NCBI GenBank assembly: GCA_964577315.1
Contig: CAZNYT010000090.1
Coordinates: forward strand, 1 to 7,942
DNA length: 7,942 nt
Direction of reading: 5' to 3'
Source: Desulfonatronospira sp964577315
Lineage (GTDB): Bacteria; Desulfobacterota; Desulfovibrionia; Desulfovibrionales; Desulfonatronovibrionaceae
Numbering within the stretch: the first letter of the stretch is position 1; each line of letters starts with the position of its first letter. A model generated the notes under the pieces. The model had not been told where the DNA came from. It saw only the letters and a list, made by a program, of their open reading frames with translations, and ran no database searches. The position numbers were made by a program, and so were the translations under genes. Shown here one piece after another: positions 6,069 through 7,942 of this stretch.

Positions 6069-6272
6069 ATGCCGAAAGAAAAGACCTTCTTGCAAAAGGC
6101 CATGGATAATTTGTACGAGGCTCTGCGAGAACAGCAGACCGATGATAAGGAGCTTAGAAATAGGATTCAGAAGGCGATTAACGAGACTGATGCCGCCTTG
6201 GAGCTTGCCAAGAAAAGAGAAAAGGGCAGGCCCGGGGGAGTAGGTGATGAAGAAGACGTTTGGCTAGGTTGA
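6069..6272 (+). CDS. Small charged helical protein of unknown function
   Basis: I do not recognise this 67-residue protein. AGGAGG (6057-6062) stands 6 bases before the ATG, one of the best ribosome binding sites in the window, which argues that it is a real gene. Residues about 5-52 are almost free of helix breakers and rich in Lys, Arg, Glu, Asp and Gln, with leucines and alanines spaced as in a single amphipathic helix or coiled coil (FLQKAMDNLYEAL, 7-19; LELAKKREK, 44-52). A Gly/Pro break follows (GRPGGVG, 53-59), then an acidic end with one Trp (DEEDVWLG, 60-67). There is no signal peptide, membrane helix, cysteine or histidine. It lies 195 bases after the macro domain gene on the same strand and could be independent or at the end of that transcript. 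A role by partner binding is only a guess. Confidence 0.7.
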   Translation: MPKEKTFLQKAMDNLYEALREQQTDDKELRNRIQKAINETDAALELAKKREKGRPGGVGDEEDVWLG

Positions 6273-6426
6273 AATAGGATAGCTGCTTTTGGATTTGTTC
6301 CGGATCCAGACCACTGGGGGTGTACATCCAGGCGGCCACCCGCGCCAAAGGACAAGCAAGAGCTTTTCCGCTTGATTTTCCTGTCACGTAGTCTCATCTG
6401 ATTGTTTTTATTGCAGGAGAAGATTG

Positions 6427-6543
6427 ATGGCTGAATCGGATAGGGGTGTGCCAGTACACAGCGGCAGAAGAGGAACTTGCATTAACTCTAAGACTGGGTG
6501 GCAGGCATACCTTGTTCTATCCGCTCAATCCTTTTCTCAATAG
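6427..6543 (+). CDS. Possible 38-residue micro-ORF facing into htpX (doubtful)
   Basis: An ATG at 6427 follows AGGAGA (6415-6420) at 6 bases and opens a 38-codon frame starting MAESDRGVPVHSG and ending at TAG 6541-6543. Its last 19 codons are antisense to the 3' end of htpX. No family is recognised and the composition is unremarkable. The good ribosome binding site is the only support; it may be a chance frame or the remnant of a gene. The rest of the gap 6273-6426 contains only a weak stem, CAAGC (6353-6357) with GCTTG (6370-6374) followed by ATTTT, which might end the upstream transcript. Confidence 0.18.
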   Translation: MAESDRGVPVHSGRRGTCINSKTGWQAYLVLSAQSFSQ

Positions 6544-7519
6544 GGGGATGAGTTGCAAACAGGCTTTCCAGTTTACTCACCGCTTCGGTAAAGAATAAAT
6601 GGCTGGCCTGCTCGGCATTGGGATTGTTTAAGTGGTTTTTGTTCTCAGTCTGGGACATTTCCTTTATTTTTCTTAAGGCCCCGGACATGGCTTCGGGCAT
6701 ACGGGTGAACTGGACACTGCTGGCATCAGCTAGGTATTCCCTTTGCCTGGAAACAGCCGCTTTCACTATGTTCCCGTAGATCATGCCCACAATGCCCGCT
6801 AAAAATATGCTCAATCCGATTATAAGGATGAAGATGATCGCCCTGGGGTCACCCCTGGATCTCCTCCCGCCCAGCATGTACCCAAACATTGCATTGCGCA
6901 AAATAAAACCACCCAAATAGGTTAGCACCAACAACCCGAACAGAATTCCCATCATTTTGATATTCAAAAACATATCCCCGTTTTTGATGTGGCTCACTTC
7001 ATGACCCACCACCGCCTGGAGCTCATCCCGGTTAAGATGTTTAATGGCCCCTCTGGTTAGCCCCACCACAGCATCATCCTCCCGCCAGCCGGCTGCAAAG
7101 GCGTTTATGCTGGGCTCGTTTTCCAAAAGATACAATTTGGGAACCGTGCCCATATTCGAGGATATGGACATCTCGTGCAAAACGTTCAGGGCCTTCTTTT
7201 CTTCCGGGTCATCCGTATTTTGGGAAACAGGTTTGGCCTTTAAAATGCCTGCCACTGCCTCTCCCCCTTTGCTCAGCCTGGAGACCTGGAATAGGGTTGC
7301 ACCTAATATGACCAGCAGGATAAAGCCACCCAGAAACAAAAATTCCACCCAATAAAGCTCAAACATGGCTAAGACATTCTCACTACCGCCATGAAAATAC
7401 ACATAGGCGGAAAGAGCCAAATAAACAAAGCCGATAATAAATAAGGTTCCCAGGAAGAACAAAAGAACCAAGCGCCTGCTGGTTTTTCTGGCCCTTTCCT
7501 GGTGCTCGAAGAAATCCAT
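6488..7519 (-). CDS. htpX: HtpX-like M48 family membrane zinc metalloprotease
   Basis: This 343-residue inner-membrane protease of the M48 family probably degrades damaged or misassembled membrane proteins, with its active site facing the cytoplasm as in HtpX. The zinc motif HEVSH is at 173-177 in QAVVGHEVSHIKNGD, and the third ligand is Glu261 in SRQREYLADASS (257-268). Two N-terminal helices (about 17-42 and 57-79) and two central ones (about 189-208 and 227-250) fit the family layout. PKLYLLENEPSINAFAAG (127-144) and LFATHPPIEKRIERIE (320-335) are family hallmarks. It is somewhat longer than E. coli HtpX (293 residues), mainly at the N-terminus and in the basic loop GGRRSRGDPR (217-226). 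The minus strand reads CAGGGTGTTTT just before the ATG, a fair ribosome binding site. It lies 27 bases after lemA on the same strand, a frequent pairing. No clear terminator follows at 6400-6487. Confidence 0.94.
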   Translation of the reverse strand: MDFFEHQERARKTSRRLVLLFFLGTLFIIGFVYLALSAYVYFHGGSENVLAMFELYWVEFLFLGGFILLVILGATLFQVSRLSKGGEAVAGILKAKPVSQNTDDPEEKKALNVLHEMSISSNMGTVPKLYLLENEPSINAFAAGWREDDAVVGLTRGAIKHLNRDELQAVVGHEVSHIKNGDMFLNIKMMGILFGLLVLTYLGGFILRNAMFGYMLGGRRSRGDPRAIIFILIIGLSIFLAGIVGMIYGNIVKAAVSRQREYLADASSVQFTRMPEAMSGALRKIKEMSQTENKNHLNNPNAEQASHLFFTEAVSKLESLFATHPPIEKRIERIEQGMPATQS

Positions 7520-7546
7520 AAAACACCCTGAAGCCGCTCTTTTGAT

Positions 7547-7942
7547 TTAACTGAAGTCTACTCTAGGCGGCTCTTTTATTTCCTCCTGTTCAAATTCCAG
7601 CAGAGAAGCCTCCTTGAAACCCAGCATGGGAGCCAAAACAGCCTGAGGAAATTTCTGCAGATAAGTATTGTATTTCATGACCGCGTCATTGTATGCCTGT
7701 CTGGCAAAGGCCACCTTGTTTTCAGTAGAGGTGAGCTCTTCGGATAGCTGTTTCATGTTCTCATTGGCCTTTAGATCCGGGTAGTTTTCAGCCAAGGCGA
7801 ACAGCCTTCCCAGGGATCCGCTCAATGTGCCTTCCGCGCTTGCAAGCTGTTTCATGGCGTTTTCATCCCCTGGATTCTGGTTGGCGTCATCCGAGGCCTT
7901 CAAGGCTTCGCTTCTGGCCTGGACTATTTCCTCCAGGGTTTC
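7547..7942 (-). CDS. lemA: LemA family protein, 5' part beyond the window
   Basis: The frame is open to the right edge, so the 131 residues seen are the C-terminal part. The N-terminal membrane anchor of LemA proteins would lie outside the window. The visible part is a long alpha-helical bundle with the LemA pattern: ETLEEIVQARSEA at the edge, ALAENYPDLKANENMKQL, a family hallmark, then NKVAFARQAYNDAVMKYN, LQKFPQAVLAPMLGFKEA, and the end EPPRVDF typical of the family. The TTG at 7903 is internal, because the frame and the family similarity continue past it. LemA proteins are envelope-associated and very often encoded with an M48 protease, as here. The exact biochemical role is unknown. The pair is probably co-transcribed from a promoter right of the window. 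Confidence 0.93.
   Translation of the reverse strand, partial: ETLEEIVQARSEALKASDDANQNPGDENAMKQLASAEGTLSGSLGRLFALAENYPDLKANENMKQLSEELTSTENKVAFARQAYNDAVMKYNTYLQKFPQAVLAPMLGFKEASLLEFEQEEIKEPPRVDFS

Noticed and set aside
6167..6397. Minus-strand frames of 69-76 codons opposite the 67-residue gene
   Set aside because: They overlap the better-supported plus-strand gene, have no ribosome binding site I can see and match no family I know.
7547..7903. TTG at 7903 as the lemA start
   Set aside because: The frame and LemA-like sequence continue to the window edge, so the TTG is an internal leucine codon.

Overview
The window reads as an ordinary chromosomal segment from a Gram-negative-type bacterium, with six well-supported protein families, one orphan small gene and one unusually structured intergenic region. 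The style of the proteins (a fused PabB-PabC, a GreA with an ENAGYDAAKE tip, a BCCT carrier next to a tandem universal stress protein) would suit a deltaproteobacterial (Desulfobacterota) host, perhaps a salt-adapted one. That placement is a low-confidence inference, because no taxonomic marker such as rRNA is present.

Layout, left to right. (1) 1-2535, plus strand: a promoter region, a tandem-domain universal stress protein (163-960), then after 17 bases a BCCT-family Na+-coupled betaine-type transporter (978-2486) and a candidate terminator. Together they look like a stress/osmoprotectant uptake operon. (2) 2559-4852, minus strand, converging on the first operon: greA (4852-4355) followed after 26 bases by a fused aminodeoxychorismate synthase component I/4-amino-4-deoxychorismate lyase (4328-2559), which makes p-aminobenzoate for folate. 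(3) 4853-5339, noncoding: on the minus strand a good sigma-70-like promoter for greA, a 22-bp near-perfect operator-like palindrome at the predicted transcription start, and a leader with a 17-bp perfect inverted repeat that competes with a smaller hairpin. The right half holds further inverted repeats and an FNR-like palindrome just before the next gene. (4) 5340-5873, plus: a stand-alone macro domain protein (ADP-ribose or O-acetyl-ADP-ribose hydrolase type). (5) 6069-6272, plus: a 67-residue, highly charged, helical orphan with an excellent ribosome binding site. (6) 6488-7942, minus: lemA (its 5' part runs off the right edge) followed by an HtpX-like M48 membrane zinc protease, a common envelope quality-control pair.

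No mobile element, CRISPR array, tRNA or rRNA was found. I see no convincing new multi-gene system. The most unusual signal is the regulatory region in front of greA. Next come the unidentified inverted-repeat block at about 5150-5230 and the orphan 67-residue gene.
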